A stretch of 64,000 bases of DNA, from NCBI RefSeq assembly GCF_008271805.1, contig NZ_VSRY01000015.1, forward strand, positions 40,052 through 104,051, given 5' to 3'. The notes under the pieces were generated by a model, which was not told where the DNA came from, did no database searches, and saw nothing but the letters and a program-made list of their open reading frames with translations. The translations under genes were made by a program, and so were the position numbers. Below, one piece after another: positions 63,100 to 64,000 of this stretch (position 1 is the first letter of the stretch; each line of letters begins with the position of its first letter). This DNA comes from Streptomyces sp. TRM49041 (GTDB taxonomy: Bacteria > Actinomycetota > Actinomycetes > Streptomycetales > Streptomycetaceae).

Positions 63100-63549
63100 T
63101 CACTGCCAGGTGAAGAGGGTGTCGCCCGACTTCACGTCGCCGTCCTCGCGCAGCTCACCAAGGGAGCCGGGCGTGGCCTCCAGCGCGACGACCGGACAGA
63201 TGGCGGACTTGCCCGCCTCCTCCACCGCGGCCGGGTTCCAGCGCACGATGTCCTGACCGCGCGTAACGGTGTCGCCCTTGTTGACGAGCAGCTCGAAGCC
63301 CTCGCCGTTCAGCTGGACGGTGTCGATCCCGAGGTGCGTCAGCACACCGTGCCCGTCCCCGTCCACGACCACGAAGGCGTGCGGGTGCAGGGAGACCACG
63401 ACTCCGTCGACGGGTGCGACGGCCGTGGACGGCTCACGCACGGGGTCGATGGCGGTCCCCGGCCCGACCATGGCCCCGGAGAACACGGGGTCGGGTACGG
63501 CGGCAAGTCCAATGGCGCGGCCGGCGAGGGGCGACGTCACGGTGGTCAT
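63100..63549 (-). CDS. crr: PTS glucose-type IIA component
   Basis: Soluble IIA-Glc-like phosphocarrier, 149 residues. The two active-site histidines are H57 (SLHPHAFVVV) and H72 (HGVLTHLGIDTV), the latter being the phosphorylated one. The C-terminal family segment GDTVTRGQDIVRWNP follows. In Streptomyces, Crr works with PtsI/PtsH mainly in N-acetylglucosamine uptake, and the operon is a DasR target; two DasR-type sites lie upstream. GGGAGG is 6 nt before the ATG. The 5' leader would be about 235 nt. Confidence 0.95.
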   Translation of the reverse strand: MTTVTSPLAGRAIGLAAVPDPVFSGAMVGPGTAIDPVREPSTAVAPVDGVVVSLHPHAFVVVDGDGHGVLTHLGIDTVQLNGEGFELLVNKGDTVTRGQDIVRWNPAAVEEAGKSAICPVVALEATPGSLGELREDGDVKSGDTLFTWQ

Positions 63550-63791
63550 GGAGGGCCTCCCAGAGGGCGGAGATTGAGTGTCGCCGTCGCTGCCTGTCCT
63601 GGACGGCGTACTGCTGTTCAGAGCGTATGTCATAGGAAGTCCCGATTCCGCATGATCAAGTACTGGTTGGCAGCCCTCGGGACCACCGGCATGGTTTGCC
63701 TCAACTAGCGGGCACGGGTACCGTCGTAGCCCTGCCTGACGCCCGACGCGACTGTGAGTCGAGGGTCGGCAGCGGCGCCTGTCAGGGCGAG

Positions 63792-63829
63792 ATCCTAACT
63801 GGTCTACACCACTGCTGGTCTACACCTCT
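63792..63829 (-). promoter_or_regulatory. crr-ptsI promoter with two adjacent DasR sites
   Basis: ACTGGTCTACACCACT (63798-63813) and GCTGGTCTACACCTCT (63814-63829) abut each other, and both match the DasR consensus (ACTGGTCTAGACCACT) with a few changes. On the minus strand TAGGAT (63797-63792) is a good -10 directly next to the first site, so DasR bound here would cover the promoter. No other crr promoter was recognised in 63550-63791, and I see no gene there. Confidence 0.78.
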
Positions 63830-63839
63830 GCGTGCAGGG

Positions 63840-64000
63840 GTGTACGGGGGAGTGGTCAGAACGGCAGAAGATCCCTGATAGAGTCGGCGCCGCCGGAAGG
63901 GGAAACGCGAAAGCGGAGAACGGCCCGGCAGCCCGCTCCAGCGGGTGGCAGAAACGGAAAACGGATCTGCTAAGCTGGAAACACGAAAGACCGAAGGGAA
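63840..64000 (+). promoter_or_regulatory. Probable rRNA operon promoter/leader
   Basis: The sequence CCTGATAGAGTCGG, the run of GGAAA/GAAAC boxes, and the end GGAAACACGAAAGACCGAAG strongly resemble the leader that precedes 16S rRNA in Streptomyces. TAGAGT (63879-63884) and TAAGCT (63971-63976) are candidate -10 boxes. The 16S gene itself would start beyond the right edge, so this is an inference from the leader. Confidence 0.65.

Noticed and set aside
63651..63708. Short ORF reading MIKYWLAALGTTGMVCLN between crr and the rRNA leader
   Set aside because: No ribosome site and on the strand opposite the crr leader; most likely chance.

Overview
The window is GC-rich chromosomal DNA of a Streptomyces or a very close relative. 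The evidence is the third-position GC bias, frequent GTG starts, a four-gene conservon, RbpA, DasR-type operators and the overall gene content. From memory, the order resembles the S. coelicolor stretch from crr/ptsI to the riboflavin genes; this was not checked by alignment.

Left part (1-15115). A secreted family-18 chitinase, cut by the window edge, is read leftward from a promoter carrying the paired 12-bp chitin repeats. An FMN riboswitch then leads the riboflavin operon ribD-ribE-ribM-ribA-ribH, followed by hisE-hisG, a membrane PH-domain protein and two CBS/DUF21 membrane proteins. On the minus strand are an EccA-like AAA ATPase and a uridine-kinase-like P-loop protein. A Tat-exported C39-type peptidase follows.

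Variable patch (about 14974-18329). This looks like the scar of a site-specific integrating element. An 18-bp direct repeat lies in the 3' part of the C39 gene and again 3.2 kb away, ahead of a second, diverged C39 3' end of exactly the same length. Between them lie pieces of a tyrosine recombinase and an asparaginase, a DUF296 protein, an aminoglycoside-adenylyltransferase-like protein, an RsbW-like ATPase and a frameshifted toxin-type N-terminus.

Middle part (18456-39815). These are ordinary chromosomal genes: acyl-CoA dehydrogenase, Lrp regulator, YtcJ-like amidohydrolase, polyprenol-phosphate mannosyltransferase, FxsA, and rbpA with a clear sigma-R promoter. They continue with an MFS transporter, a glycerophosphodiesterase, a divergent YczE/MocR pair, an FtsK-like protein with a degenerate P-loop, ankyrin and HEAT-repeat proteins, a fused 5-oxoprolinase, and a GntR regulator with a perfect palindrome upstream.

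SMC locus (39947-47334). Three co-directional genes look like kleisin, kite and a 1580-residue MukB-sized SMC ATPase. This is a MukBEF/Wadjet-like set with no JetD-type nuclease in the window, and it is the best candidate here for an uncharacterised system.

Right part (48274-64000). A conservon (cvnABCD, no cytochrome P450) is followed by a DUF35/thiolase pair, a VanX-like dipeptidase with a 9-bp tandem-repeat tail, a Nudix hydrolase, a family-31 glucosidase, acetoacetyl-CoA synthetase and an unknown protein. The PTS genes crr-ptsI come last, under two adjacent DasR-type operators. The final 160 bp resemble the leader of a ribosomal RNA operon reading rightward out of the window. No tRNA, CRISPR array or intact insertion sequence was found.
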